From NCBI GenBank assembly GCA_002049455.2, contig KV918936.1, positions 93,029-157,028 of the forward strand: DNA of 64,000 nucleotides. Reading direction: 5' to 3'. Shown here piece after piece: positions 20,226 through 31,813 of the stretch; the first letter of the stretch is position 1; each line of letters begins with the position of its first letter. A program made the translations under genes and the position numbers. Below the pieces are notes generated by a model. The model was not told the DNA's origin and searched no databases. It was given only the letters and a program-made list of their open reading frames with translations. The DNA comes from Porphyra umbilicalis. Taxonomy: Eukaryota; Rhodophyta; Bangiophyceae; Bangiales; Bangiaceae.

Positions 20226-22300
20226 CTACGCGCTACAAACTACGACTCCCGGGGGTGTTGTTCCCCATCCTGTCTTGGCTAACCCCCTCAGTCGACGTCG
20301 GCCCAATGATGGCCCACCCCACCCGGGACCGAGCGGACTACGCAAGCGCAGCGCCGGAGGCTCCTCGTGGTAGACGTCGCGGTCGCGGTGATGCTGCTGG
20401 CGGCAGTGCGCCCCACCAGCGGCCACGCCGACCTCGCGAAGGAGAACCGCGCGGGTGTTGCGCCGACCCACAAGTTGTAGCAGCTCGTCCAAGAGGCGGG
20501 GTGGAACCCCGGGGTGGTCACGGGCCCAGAGGGCGATCGAGTCGCCGAGGAAAACCACGGTGTGACATATGCCAGTCATCAAGGTCCTCGTGGTGTAGCC
20601 GCGGAGTTCCCCGAAGTCGCACGCCACCTCGCGTGCCAACTTCTGCGGGACGCGATCCGAGAGGATGTGATCGAATTGGTCAAAGGCAGCGTCGGGGATT
20701 TCACGGTGTTCCACGGGGTCTAACGAGACGATGAGGCTACCCCCGGAGAGTCCCAAGGAGGGGGCGGCGGACGCGGCAGGCGGCGACGGACCCGAAGGAG
20801 ACGACTCCGCGGTGCCGGTCACCACGGAGGAATCAGGCGGCTCTATCCCACCTTCGGAGTAGCGCGGACTGCGGGCGGCCGAGACGGCGGCGGCCCAAAC
20901 CCCACGAGCTGGGCCGTAGCCACGCGCCTCGAGGATGCCCGCGGTGTAAGGCAAGTCGAATGGGCGGAGGTCCCTGGCGACCTTGGCGCGTGTCCCGTCG
21001 TCATCCACCTCTAGGGCCGCCCAGATCAAACCCTCGCGGTCCCGACGGTCTGTGTTTCGGGCGCGGAGACGCTGAAGGAAGGATTCCATGTTGGGTAATT
21101 GATCCGCGAGGTCTGACAGCGCCCCGAGGATGCCTGTCGCCTCTGCGTCGGGACCCGCGGCGTTGACGCAGATGTTGGACGGCCCGACGGGGCGGATTTA
21201 ATCGAGGAGACGCGGGGGGGACCGCCACAAGACCTGACGGGTGCGAAAAGTCATGAGCAGAACGACGGCTGCCGCGAAGGCAAACTCGCTGCGGAAGATG
21301 GCCGACGCGGTGCGCCACCCCGCGTAGAGGTCGTCTGTGGCGTATGCGTGCTCTCACGGAATTTCCATCATGCAGCCATACGGGATCTCGACCCCGGACC
21401 ACCACGCGGGAGTCGGAAGGTAGATGCGCGAGCGGGTTGCCGTGACTATACTCGAGTACTCCGACTGCTGCCAGGCAATGAGGTGTCCGGTGAGGCCGCC
21501 CCGGTGGTTGCGGGCCGTCGTCAATTGGAGCGTCGTGGGGCTCTCGGGGTCCGACACATCGATGAAGGGCGGACACGTCAGGATATAGTCGAAGGTCAGC
21601 ACCAACTGCGGGTTCACCGGGAGGTCATCCATGAGGCCGACGTAAGAACGACGGTTTCCCACCTCGCGGCTACGCCGCACCACAGTGACGGACGAGGCTC
21701 GGTCGTCAAGGGACGATACGAGTGCGTGCGGCATGGCAGCAATCTGCTTGTTGATCAAGTTGGCGGGCCGCATCGAGTCGATGCCCCAGAACGCCGCGTG
21801 GGCCAGCGTGTCCGCTACGCCCATGGAGGCCTCCTCGCGCTCCCACATCGGCGCCCACATCAACGGGTCGGACAACACGGCAGGGGGCCCACGGCGGCAG
21901 AGTATCTCATCTCCTCGTCGGCAATCGCGAAGGACGGCGCAGACGCGGACAACTCGTAGTCGGGCGGCCGCCGGGTCCTCGGTCCGACAAGGGGGGTGAA
22001 GGTAACCGCGTTGTGTAAGAGGGGAGGAGGGGGGCCCCGAGGGCCAACAGAATCAAGAAACTGTGGGCGCCACGGGGGGGGGAGTGGACAGCACGTCGTG
22101 GGGTGGGAGGAGGAACGAGTCGGCGAACACCGTGTCTCAGAGATCGCGGATGGGTTACGTCGCGGGGTGGCGCGGAGGAGTCGCGGAGTCGTGCGTGGGG
22201 GGGCGGGTGAGACCGGGGTGCGCGTGTGGGCCCATGGGGAGGAGTGGGGCCAACGTGCGTCACAGGGTGTGTGAACGCAGCGAGAAGCCGGTGCGGGCCG
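20226..22300 (-). pseudogene. Broken gene of unknown function (>=550 codons)
   Basis: From 21,878 down to 20,226 one minus-strand frame reads as plausible protein, interrupted by TGA at 21,354-21,356 and a TAA near 21,197. Text such as DPLMWAPMWEREEASM, LTFDYILTCPPFID and YLPTPAWWSGVEIPYG is not low-complexity. A hydrophobic run (FAFAAAVVLLM) lies near 21,270. The part after 21,089 holds FLQRLRARN, a Ser/Pro-rich linker and VFLGDSIALWARDHPG. Upstream of 21,878 the reading shifts frame (SASAPSFAIADEEMRYSAA near 21,950). The strand-rich look recalls a structural protein such as a capsid, but I recognise no family motif, so function is unassigned. Confidence 0.45.
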
Positions 22301-24759
22301 CGCGCCACGCCAAGCCAGTGTGGCATGGGCCCGATCCATTCCGCGGACTGACCTCGACAACCCTTCTGGGGCGGGGATCGGGGGGGGGGTGGTTGTGCCC
22401 GGCACCCGGCCAGGGGGCCGGGCCGGACCCCCCTCCTCGGAAGCGTCGCGAGACGGGCAGGGACGCCACGTCACGCAACGAGGGGGCTGTTTGGCGGTCG
22501 GGGATCCCATAGTTGGAAGGGGCGTGGCCCCTCAGCTGTGGACAGCACACCCCCGGGGGCCGCCCCACAGAATGTCGATCCGGGCCAGCGAGGAAATGAC
22601 CTGTTCAGATCTCGGGGAAGTCCGAGTCGGTCGGGGGCGGGGCATTTCCCCTGTGGGATTCCCAGCCCCAATACTACTTGTTTGAACTTTTCGCTTTAGA
22701 GGGATTTATCTGTTTGGCGCATTTGGGGTGGTTACTTTGGCCGCCGGCGGTTGGGCTGAGGAGGGGTTTATTGACAGCGGGAACGCCGTCCCCGTCGCCG
22801 TTTGATAAAACCAACTGTGCTTTGGACAAATATTACCCCCTGGGATTTGCCGTGATCCTCTCCTCCCGTTGGGGGAAGGCTGGGCTGTGGGTCGATTTCT
22901 GGGGCAGTTCCTTCGACATACAGTGTGGTAGTATGCCACCTACCGCCGTCACCTGTCGCGATCCGTCTCAACAGGAGGCGCAGATCGCAGAGGACCACAC
23001 AGACCCATGGTCACTTACCAGGCCATGGCATTGGGATGGTTAGGAAGACGGTCACCAACTTAGTGACCCAGATCACGGCTTGACGAGTGACTTGCTTTAG
23101 TACCGAAGTTCGGAAATATACACCCAAATGGGGTAACCGTTACATCTTCCTAATCGTCATGGGTTTTCATGCTGCGTTAATGTTTTGGTATGTACGCCTT
23201 GCTTACTAAATGGGATTCGTTTGAGCGGGAGCGATTCGTGGTTTACTACCCTCCACTCCCAGTAAGAGTGCGTGGCCCTGGTGGGTCGGGGTGCGTGTCT
23301 ATGTTGAAACCCCCTTTTGCGTGTTCTGGGCGGGGTCCCCGAGGGTATAAATGGGGAAGGTCTTCGGTGCTGGCCCCGACCCCCTTCGCCCACGAAGTAA
23401 ACATTCGGCTCCAACAGTGCTGTGTCGTGCTCTTCGGGATGTACCAGGCCACGCCAGTTGTTTGTTGGCAGTTCTGGTGTTTTCTTCCGTGGTCCTTGCT
23501 CGAAACCACCGGGCGCACGGCACGGTCGCCCCCTGGGCTGAGGTTGGGGGTGCTGTGGTGCCACAGACAGAGCTGATCAAGAGGTCGCTTCGGCAAGACG
23601 ACGAACCAACGTCGTGGTGCCTAGAACCGCTACACACTTATGGATGTTGCGCCCCCGAATGGGGCGACAGCTACCGGGCCCAGCGCGGTCGAGCCTATCG
23701 GTAAGACGCCCTTTTTCAACGCCCTCGGTAGAGCAACAGAGACCACCGTGCGCGCGCGCGCTTCCGTATGGCCGAAAAAACTCACAATAGCAGAGTACCC
23801 CGTCTGTGTGGTGCCGGTACACTCAGGCACGATTGCCAGCATATTTGCGGCGGCCGGCGCCGCCGCCTTGCCAGCGTCGACGCGGCGGAGGCGCCCCCCC
23901 CCTCCCACTGTCGGGACGGAAGCCACGTACGGCTGCCTTGAAGAGCTAGTAGGGGGCTGGCCGCCCGTGTCTGTGCACGTGTGCACCCCGATGGGTACGC
24001 GTCGCGCGTGTGTTTAGGGCGCCACCGCCATTTTGAGAGCCAAGGCGCCGGCGGCGCGTTTGTTAAGGGAGGTCGGCCGGCCCGTGCGCTCATTGTGCTT
24101 TCGACGCACGCGTGCCACGCCCGGAACAAGAATTGCAGCCGTGCAACACATGACTTCAGGCTCCACACGTGAAGTCAAGTCATGAATGATTTCAAAAGAA
24201 GTGCACAAGAACCGTCCTCAAGGGCTGTGTATCCGGCCAGCTGGCTGCCTAATACATGCGATCGATTGATCCGACGAAGAGATTACGTGCGATCAAGGTG
24301 GTTAAGAGAACGATCACATGCCTGGTAGTACGCCATCGGCCAAATTGACACCGCCAGGGTACCTCTCAGGAAAACGCAATCGACAGCCTGTAAGCCAATT
24401 CGCGCTTCCCGACCACCTTTTACCCCCAGTTAAAATCACCAAGATCAAAATCAAATGAATCGCACCGGCCACCTCTGGTATCGCCAGCCATGCGACCAAC
24501 ACGTTGAGTTCTGACAGTAACGACGGTGTGCGTTCTTTTTAAAATCACTGGACTTTATTCCCATTGGCTTTAGTCAAGAGTACTACTCATGATGAACAAA
24601 AACTGACCACTTTCTACCCCGCGAGCCCCTTTGCATTCTTTTCTGAAGCCAAAGCACGTTGCCGGAGTCGCTGTGCACGTAAAACGGGACCGTGACCACG
24701 ACACAAGCCGTTGCGCTGTAAGTTGTCGGCATGAACAGGTCCGCAAGCTTTGGGCAATG
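22301..24759. other. No gene recognised
   Basis: Mixed sequence with short open frames. The most protein-like is 23,640-24,017 (plus, 125 codons), with PFFNALGRATETTVRAR and VVPVHSGTIASIFAAAG, but it has no recognised domain and no supported start. An AT-richer stretch lies at 24,180-24,620. An imperfect inverted repeat around ATGACTTCA/TGAAGTCA occurs near 24,150-24,182. Confidence 0.35.
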
Positions 24760-25263
24760 TCAAACATGTGCTTCATCTTCCGAACAAGTGCTCATGTCGT
24801 CTGTGAGGGAGGTTGGTATCGTTTCCAGCGACAACTCGCTCTCAATGGGGTCAAAAAACGCCGTCGAGGGCGTTGTACAGGCTGGAAATGACGATTCGTG
24901 CTGCACTCGGTCGAAGCAGTTAGTAGTACCTAGAAAACATGCGTTTCTACGCTCTAAGACATGTGCTTGGATTTTTGATTGGCGCAGGACGGCGTCCTTG
25001 CACTCTATCAGTCGGTAGCTCCCATCGTCAGAGAGTGGCATGCACCAGACAAAAGCAGAACGCCGAGAGTCCTTCTGTAACGCGACAGCTTCTTTGACAG
25101 TCTTGTGTTTGCCGTCAGCCCCAACAAGGACCCGACGAAGGACTCGTTTCGTCTGCGGCACGAGCTCCCTGCCCTTGATGGTCCCTGTTCGGCGGCAATG
25201 CCTCTGTGACAGCATGGACTGAATTTGTGGCCAAGACGTGGCGGCGACTGCTTCGCTGCGCAC
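24760..25263 (-). CDS. Probable 3' exon of an uncharacterised minus-strand gene
   Basis: An open frame of up to 167 codons reads as ordinary mixed-composition protein: LVGADGKHKTVKEAVALQKD, FVWCMPLSDDGSYRLIEC, LERRNACFLGTTNCFDRV, then an acidic Ser/Thr-rich tail ending EDEAHV. A splice acceptor-like CAGTGCGCAG just upstream on the minus strand (near 25,256-25,265) suggests it is an exon rather than a whole gene. It follows 25,542-27,221 in the same orientation after ~280 bp. No family recognised. Confidence 0.4.
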   Translation of the reverse strand: MRSEAVAATSWPQIQSMLSQRHCRRTGTIKGRELVPQTKRVLRRVLVGADGKHKTVKEAVALQKDSRRSAFVWCMPLSDDGSYRLIECKDAVLRQSKIQAHVLERRNACFLGTTNCFDRVQHESSFPACTTPSTAFFDPIESELSLETIPTSLTDDMSTCSEDEAHV

Positions 25264-25541
25264 TGATTATTCCAGGTTGCGGACGACGCCTTCATGAAAG
25301 ACTCGCCCGAGTGCTCTCAGGACCCATCATAATGCAGAACGCGCCAAGCCGAAGGCTCGAGCACGAGGAGTGCTTCAGGCCAACATGGTCTTGCAGGCCA
25401 CTGCAGCCACCGGCGGGGAGGAAGAGAGGCTGCTCGGCCCCGCGAGGTCGACGGAAGCCACAACATAAAGGGGTCACGCATTTTTCAGAACGACCTTGAA
25501 AATTTAAAGCAGCAACAATGAGCCTCAAACAGACGCTGTGG

Positions 25542-27221
25542 TCAAGGAGTCTCGCCTATGCTATTACTTGTCCAGGGAAAAAAGTGTTTGGAAACGTATT
25601 GTTGCTTGTGACGCTCATGCGGCAGGTCGGCGATGGTCTCCGGCGTGCCAAGGAGCCCGTGGCACTCGCACAGCTCCTCAAAATCAAGCTCTATGCGCTC
25701 GAGGCGCTGAATATCCGTCAGAACAAGGGCGGCCAGCTTTGGAAAGCCTGTCTCCTCATCAATGTCCCACCGTACTCGCTTGCAGCAAAAATCCGTCGTC
25801 ACGCAGTTGTTCCGTGTCGTGGCGCTGACGGAACACTGCACGATGATAACGTCGCGCCGCACTCCATCTACGGCGCGGACGAAGAGTTGCGCCAGCCCGT
25901 ACTGGGGCTATCCCCGGAAGTTGGCGTCGCGGAAGCTGACATGGTCAAACCACGGCTTGTGGAAGAACATGGGGGCGGCGCGAATGAACTGGTTCAACCG
26001 GCAGCCGGGCCGCCATTTCAGCTCGGCTTCAAACCTCTGCGAGTTGCGCACAATGAGATGCTGCTCGTCGCCAACTCTGAGCAGCTCCTTTAGTCTTTGC
26101 AGGCGTCCTCCTACCCCCGTCGTCACGTCCCCGACTCGCATACGACGCCCACTGATACGCACGCGCCGCCGCCGCAGACGACTGCCTTGGGGCCTCCCAG
26201 CCCCAACAGCCACTCCAATCTCCATGGTGGTCGCCTCGTCGTCGGCTATCTCGACCTTAGCTTCAGCTTCGCCAGCCGTGTCTCCTTGAAGTGCGTTGTT
26301 GAAAAGCGGCGGTCCCACGCCTGGGGCCCCCTCGTCCGCTCTTGCCTCACCCTCGGCACTAATATGGACACCCCGTCCACCAGTTATTTGACCGATCAGG
26401 TGAAGGCCCGCCTCAGTCCGCATCTTGTCCTGTGCATCACTGGCAATAATGCGGGCGAGAGGTTGCTCACACCGAAGCATCTGCACTGAGAAAGAGGTCG
26501 TCTGCTTGTTGGTGTTGGCCAACATGATCTTGGCAAGGCGGCGCAGCCTCTCGTTGACGCTTGTGTCGGGTTGAACCAGAGTGCCTTGGTTCAGCAGCTC
26601 GTCCAAGAAGAAGGAGGCTAGCGCATGCAGCATAGTTGTGTGCACGTGCCCGAACAGCACGGCAATGTTGTACCAGAAGAACTGATAGGCATCCTATAGG
26701 AGAGCCGTCGCCTTTTCGGTGGTCTGCTGCTTGCCTCTCGCCTCTTTGTCACCGCATTGCTTGTTCATCAGGGCCGCTGCGCGACAGATGAACCCACGCA
26801 CCGCCTCATGCATCGTTCGGGTGCCGAATAGCGACTTGTAGGCGTCTTTAGTTCCAGTGACATCAGGCACGGGCACGTTTTCGGCTCCCTATTCGCCGCC
26901 GGACAGCATTTCGTCGGTGCCGGAGCCGAAATGGAGGGGTAAAGCTCAGCCGGCCTCGCTATCGGCGTCGCTGTTTGTCCAAAATCTGTAACCGGTGTCG
27001 CACCCCGAGCCGTTGCGAGCGGGCGTCTTCGAGCACGTCATGGGTACCGGCGATCCCGACCCAGTCGCCTGCCGCTCTCTGGCCGTCCGAGTTGTGGTCG
27101 TGCGCCGCCACCGCTTGACGACAAAACACGGGCCGGTCGACCCGGGCTGCCTCCGGCCGAGCAGTCCTCGTACCATGAAGGCCCAGACGAACACCCTGTG
27201 CTATTCCGCACAAAGTACCTG
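25542..27221 (-). pseudogene. Uncharacterised gene body with in-frame stops
   Basis: A strong acceptor on the minus strand (long T-run then CACTCTTTCAG, ending at 27,222) starts this block. One frame then reads through to 25,542 with four stops: TGA near 26,946, TAG near 26,889, TAG 26,694-26,696 and TAG 25,908-25,910. Intervening text is clearly protein-like (SLFGTRTMHEAVRGFICRAA; LFGHVHTTMLHALASFFLDE; FEAELKWRPGCRLNQFIRAA; GFPKLAALVLTDIQRLERIE). The middle holds a Gly/Arg/Glu-rich linker. Stops make a functional product unlikely unless further introns exist. No domain recognised. Confidence 0.45.
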
Positions 27222-27385
27222 AAAGAGTGAAAAAAAAAAATAGAAGAGGAAGCAAGAGCGCGCTGAAGATGCCCACGCCATCAGGGGTCGAAAATTGCAG
27301 GACAGTGAGACACTGAAAATACCCGGTGACACCCGCCACCCCAGAGAGCTCACACGAAAAGAAACGAGGCAATGAGAGGATTGGC

Positions 27386-27529
27386 GTATACAGCCGTTCA
27401 CCGAAAATTCCCGCACTCCAACTGTTGCAAAACAGTTCCAAATCGGCCTCTGCGGGGTCGAAGAGGCCGATTTGGAACTCTTTCGTAACTGTTTGAGTGC
27501 GGGAATTTTAGGAGAGCGGCTGTACATAC
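27386..27529. mobile_element. Fold-back MITE-like element
   Basis: Arms 27,386-27,450 and 27,463-27,529 are inverted copies with roughly ten differences, separated by a 12-bp loop. Shared blocks include TTCCCGCACTC and GTTCCAAATCGGCCTC. The element has no coding capacity. It lies between the acceptor at 27,222 and the next upstream coding block, so it is probably inside an intron of the surrounding minus-strand locus. Confidence 0.75.
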
Positions 27530-27599
27530 CCAGAAGCAACGAAAGATGCTACGATGAGGTGGCTGAAATCGCGGATGCTTTCATTCATGGCGATGATGC

Positions 27600-28349
27600 T
27601 CTTGGCGACGAATCCATACCGTGCAAGGCCAGCCTTGAAAAGAACCTAGAGGAGAGCGGGAATCTTCTGCGAGAGCACGCGGAGGACTCCAAGTTTCATC
27701 TCCTGCCAGCGCGTGCAGCAAGGCCTGCAGTAACGAGATAAGATGGTCAGAGTCTCGCCTACGCAAGGTCTTTCCCATTCCCATGTACACCCAACCAGAT
27801 TCCAGAAAAGCAACCCGCCAGAAAGAGACCGCACATATGTGACGCATATCGATACCAAATATGCGGTACAAGCAGCACGGCCCCGACCTCATCCCGTGAA
27901 AGGTCGCCAACGCAGGGATGATGGCCACAATGGAGGTGTTCCCCTTAATCTGCTCCGAGCGTGCTGCACCAGCACCGTCCTCAAGTGCCTCCACAGCCCC
28001 AATCTGGGTGGCCACCGTCAATAGCACCTCGCGGACGTGCTCGCCGCGGCCACAGAATGCCGCAGAGCTCTTGTGGACCATGCAATGCGAGCACGGCCAC
28101 CATCAGCCGCTCAGCTTTCAGGCGCAGCGCATGACGCTTCTCCGGTTGGTCCGCCGCATAGATAGCAATCCGCGACACGGCCAACACAAGGTCCACCCCG
28201 CAAGGACTCTGCAACGGAACGCCATGCTTGCTGGCCGGGACCAGGCGGTGAAGAGGCACAGAGAAGCACCGCTGGAAGAGAGCGTCGCTTAACACGCGCA
28301 CCTGCTTCTTCTCAGCAGAGTCGTTGTTGTCCGGATTGATAATCCGGAC
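27600..28349 (-). pseudogene. Uncharacterised coding block with one frameshift
   Basis: From ~28,330 leftwards the minus strand reads NPDNNDSAEKKQVRVLSDAL, then LAVSRIAIYAADQPEKRH up to ~28,060. There the reading moves to another frame (AAFCGRGEHVREVLLTVATQ; PALATFHGMRSGPCCLYRIF; SDHLISLLQALLHALAGDE) and ends near 27,620. Because both halves look like real protein, a 1-base shift or a very short intron near 28,065 is likely. It lies upstream of the acceptor at 27,222 and may belong to the same transcript. No family recognised. Confidence 0.4.
28329..28349. repeat. Perfect 9-bp-arm palindrome
   Basis: GTCCGGATT and AATCCGGAC flank GAT. It overlaps the start of the coding-like text in the block to the left. 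About 16 bp further right, on the minus strand, is TATATAAAAAGG (28,365-28,376), a TATA-like word. Confidence 0.6.
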
Positions 28350-28632
28350 GTACCTAATGGATATCCTTTTTATATATTCTATGAGGATGTTAGAAAGGCG
28401 CACGCGCATCGGGTACACATAGTTGGTCGCGCGATGAAAATCAAAGCTACATACAAGGCGCCGAGACAAAAGATAAAAGTTAGTGACTAAACCCAAGAGT
28501 GAGTCATGGGAAGGAGCTTCACATTCATGCAGCAAAATGACGACACTCTCGCAGAGCCCCATACAAAGAGAAAGCGTAGCCACGACCCAACTCACCCCCA
28601 TTTCACGAGATCAAAGACGCATCGGAGGAGAA

Positions 28633-29874
28633 CTAAACGGCCGTGGCAAGCGATTTGATCGGCTTGCCGTCGTGGATGGCGTTGGCGTGAACGTCGAGCA
28701 CATCCGCCTCTTGCTCGAGGTACACGTCACAGTCCGACCAGTTGCAGCGCTTGATGGAACTGTCATCATGGATCTGCCTTTGCCCGTGCAGTTGCACGTC
28801 GGTTGCCCGCCCGAACGCCTCTTGAGCGACTTCCATCACGTCGCAGAAGTTAATCTTGTAGACATCGCCCTCCACCTTGTCGGTGACCTGCCGCTGGATC
28901 TTGGCAAGGCACCGGTCCTGCTCGCCCTTGAGCGACGTGGTGAAGGCCTCGGCAGTTGGGAAGGCGGACGTGAGCGGGCCCTTGACCACCTTGTCGTTGG
29001 CATCACGGATCGTCCGGCGCAGCGGCTTCCTCAAGTTCGTCTTCTTGGCCAAACGCGGACCGCTGGTCGAGGATGGGGCGCTGCCCCCTGAGTTGCTGCC
29101 CTTTGAGTCGCCTCCACCAGAAAAGCTGCTAGTTGAGCTCTTCGACCACTTGCTCGACGGAGACGGCATTTCCTGCTCGAGCTTCCGAATGACGCGGTTG
29201 GCCACCGCTGCGGTGGCGAGCTCAACCGCCGCGACAGAATCGAAGTATTCAATGCGCGCCTTGTTTGTCATGCCATAGCTGCCCGTCGACAGAGCCATCA
29301 GACGATTCGCATTGATTTCATCTCCAGAAAAGTTCGACTGCCGGCCCTGTCGATGCGCCGGGACGAGCGTCCCGGCCCGCGCCATGTCTCCCTTGTATAG
29401 GAGGAATCGGTATACCAGCGCCGACGTCGCGCTGCGCAAAATGGGCCGCAGAAGATAGAGGCGGACCGGCGAGGCGCTCAGCGCGACGTGGACCACAATG
29501 ACACGTTCTTCCTCCGGGTCACGACCGTCAAGGTCATCCCCAGCAGCGTCATCTGGAGCCACAAGGAGAAGCGACAAGTTGTGGTGGCAATCGTCCTCGG
29601 ACGCACCCTCCGGCACCTCAACAGCTAGCGTACCCGACCCATTCGCTGCGACGGCAGCCGCGGGCGCCCTGAGTGCCGTGCCAACTGGCAGCGGGATGTC
29701 AAAAGATACTTTGCCGGCATGGAAGAGGAAGATGTGCGGTTCTTGATTTCCCTGTATGGGGGACGTTGCGCCGCAAAACGGGCATGGCAGATGCTTTGTC
29801 GGTTGCACGTCGTCCGATGACCACGAGGAAGGTATGATGCAGATGGTCTCTGTGAGATGGTCGGGGGTGTGCAA
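28633..29874 (-). CDS. Uncharacterised protein with two C2H2-like zinc fingers
   Basis: Open for 413 codons from ATG at 29,874 with ordinary composition, the longest intact non-transposon frame in the window. An N-terminal finger has Cys-X2-Cys (CPFCGA, residues ~31-34), 12 residues, then His-X4-His (HIFLFH). A second lies at the C-terminus: CNWSDC, 13 residues, then HANAIH (Cys-X4-Cys-X13-His-X4-His). Between them are a central predicted globular part and a Ser/Gly-rich linker around residues 230-270, followed by a basic stretch (KKTNLRKPLRRTIRD). Nucleic-acid or protein binding is plausible from the fingers. The family is not recognised. It heads the minus-strand cluster. Confidence 0.55.
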   Translation of the reverse strand: MHTPDHLTETICIIPSSWSSDDVQPTKHLPCPFCGATSPIQGNQEPHIFLFHAGKVSFDIPLPVGTALRAPAAAVAANGSGTLAVEVPEGASEDDCHHNLSLLLVAPDDAAGDDLDGRDPEEERVIVVHVALSASPVRLYLLRPILRSATSALVYRFLLYKGDMARAGTLVPAHRQGRQSNFSGDEINANRLMALSTGSYGMTNKARIEYFDSVAAVELATAAVANRVIRKLEQEMPSPSSKWSKSSTSSFSGGGDSKGSNSGGSAPSSTSGPRLAKKTNLRKPLRRTIRDANDKVVKGPLTSAFPTAEAFTTSLKGEQDRCLAKIQRQVTDKVEGDVYKINFCDVMEVAQEAFGRATDVQLHGQRQIHDDSSIKRCNWSDCDVYLEQEADVLDVHANAIHDGKPIKSLATAV

Positions 29875-30029
29875 GGGGAAGGAACACGATCATCGGGGGG
29901 GTTCGGGGGAAAAGAGAAGGGAAGGGGCAGCCAAACACCAGTCAGCAGCCGCGACGACCAGCTGCTGCGCCGCGCGGCCGCGCGCCAGCAGCGCCAATGG
30001 TCACCATTTCGACCACCAGCCGCCTCGTA

Positions 30030-30740
30030 TCAATGCCGCGAAGCAGCAGAGGGCGCGGGGGCGCCCCCCCCCCCCCCCAGCCGTCCACGTCCAAGCCTTC
30101 TCCCCCGTGGCCTTGTGGTTGTAGATGTAGGTGCGCCCGTCGGGCGATGCGGCTGCCTCCTACCTGTCGGGTAGAAGCACGACGGCACCGTCCGTCAGGG
30201 CTCCCATGGCGTCATTGGCGGCGCCAGCGGCAGCGCCCGCCGGGCATCCACCCCTCTCCCCCCCCCTGTTCAACTGATGCCCCCACCATAGGCTGCAAGT
30301 GTAGGTGGCCCCACCTGCTGGGCAGGGGCATGTCGACACCGTCAGTTAAGGCGCCCGCGGCGTCACCGCCCGCGCGACCGGCGGCGCCCGCAGTGCGCCC
30401 GCCCCTGTATCACCCCCCCCCTCCACCGCCGCCTTCGCCAGCGGTAGAGGGCTTCTCCACCCGCCGGGCAGGGGCACGTCGGCACCACCCGTCGGGTCTC
30501 CCGCGGCGGCACCGGCGGTGGCACTGGCGGCGCTTGCCGAGCGCCCGCCTTGTTCGAACTCCCCCCCTCACCGTCGCCCCCGCCGGCTGCTGTGGGGGTC
30601 CTCCGCCCACCGGGCTGACGCGCGCCTGTACCGCCCGTCGGGGCGCCCGCGGCTGCACCGGATTTGGCACCCGCGTCTTCCCGCAGGGGGCCCGCCCTCC
30701 CCACCGCTGGCTCCGCTGGCGGCAGCAGGTGCGTCTGTCA
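30030..30740. repeat. ~148-bp tandem repeats, C-rich on plus strand
   Basis: Four degenerate units align at ~30,178, ~30,328, ~30,476 and ~30,622, each with an ACCGTCCGTCAGGG-like core followed by CCCGCGGC(G)TCACCGG. Spacing is 146-150 bp. A 15-base C run lies at ~30,064-30,078. Plus-strand frames read as Pro/Ala/Arg-rich protein and shift between units, so no gene is called. Confidence 0.6.
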
Positions 30741-31813
30741 GCGAAGCTCCGTCCACATTGGCAGGTAAAGCCACGAGAACGGCAACAACAATGGTCGTCC
30801 GCTAGAAGCCCGTCGGCCCGTGAAGGACGGACGCGGGCGCCGCCGTGACCTGACGTGTCTCCGCCACAGCCGCGACCGGTATCGGGCGTGAGGGGAGCTG
30901 TGACGGCAGGAGTCTCGAGGACGCAAGGTTGCTGGCGGGTGGGCCTGACAGGGGCACGGGGAGAGGGGTGGCCGTGCGGGCCGGCGAACGGAGAGGGGCG
31001 GTCACCTTGTCACTCGCCCTGTGACGAACGGCACCCCGCTCCGGTCTTCGGTCTTAAAGAAGTGCGGCTTCGACTGCCACGCAGAAGCGAAAGCGGCCGC
31101 AAACTTGAAGCGAGCCTGGCGAACATTTTGATGGGACTTGCTCACTTGATTTTCATCGATTTCTCGACCGCGTGACTTCAACTCCGGCTCCACAGCACTC
31201 CGGTTCCCCAACACTGCAGCCCAATGAATTCGGTCGTCATCCTGCACGGATACTGCCGTTGCAGCACAGCGACGCCCCGTCGATTCCTGTCGCCGCCTGA
31301 TGACACTCTTTCCACGACAAGTGAATCATCGCCATTTGATTGGCCGTGAACTGGATCTGACAGAACGTGCACACGTGCGAGCAAATACCAACAAGTCGAG
31401 TAAAACTGCACGAATCTCAATGACTTCGCCGAGAGATTTTATGTAAAAACTCAGGCACTCCTTGTTAAGACAGATGCGTCCACGTGGCGTGCTCTTTCAT
31501 TTTTACCGGAAACCGACGAGGGGGCAGCGATAATTTATGGTCAAGGAATTCATCGGGATTTTACAAGACTTGCAAAGAGACTGGAGTGACCTCCCTCAAG
31601 CGTACCTTACGCTTCACGTCGTGCCTGAACTACGATGGTATAGCAGGAATTCTCAGCCTCGAACAAAACGAACAGGAATCCTGCGCATGTTGCGGTGTGA
31701 GCGCAGCAGCAATGGGGTTCTCTTGCCGCATCAACGGTCCGTGACAACCTCATCCGCGGCGCATCGCGGACAGAGCAAGATTAGAAGGAAGATGTGTTCG
31801 TCGGGGAGCGGCG
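30741..31813. other. No gene recognised
   Basis: GC-rich to about 31,030, then more balanced. Open frames are under 110 codons and have no recognisable motif. It ends at the copia-2 LTR. Confidence 0.4.

Noticed and set aside
24760-27221. Reassigned TAG codons
   Set aside because: Several in-frame TAGs tempted this idea, but TGA and TAA also interrupt frames here, and in copia-1 a TAG replaces a serine codon kept in copia-3, so ordinary decay is simpler.
27201-27441. Protein-coding frame across the MITE
   Set aside because: The open frames follow the inverted arms and a T-rich intron end; the strong acceptor at 27,222 explains the region better.
29997-30848. 283-codon plus-strand ORF
   Set aside because: Follows ~148-bp C-rich tandem repeats; composition is explained by the repeat.
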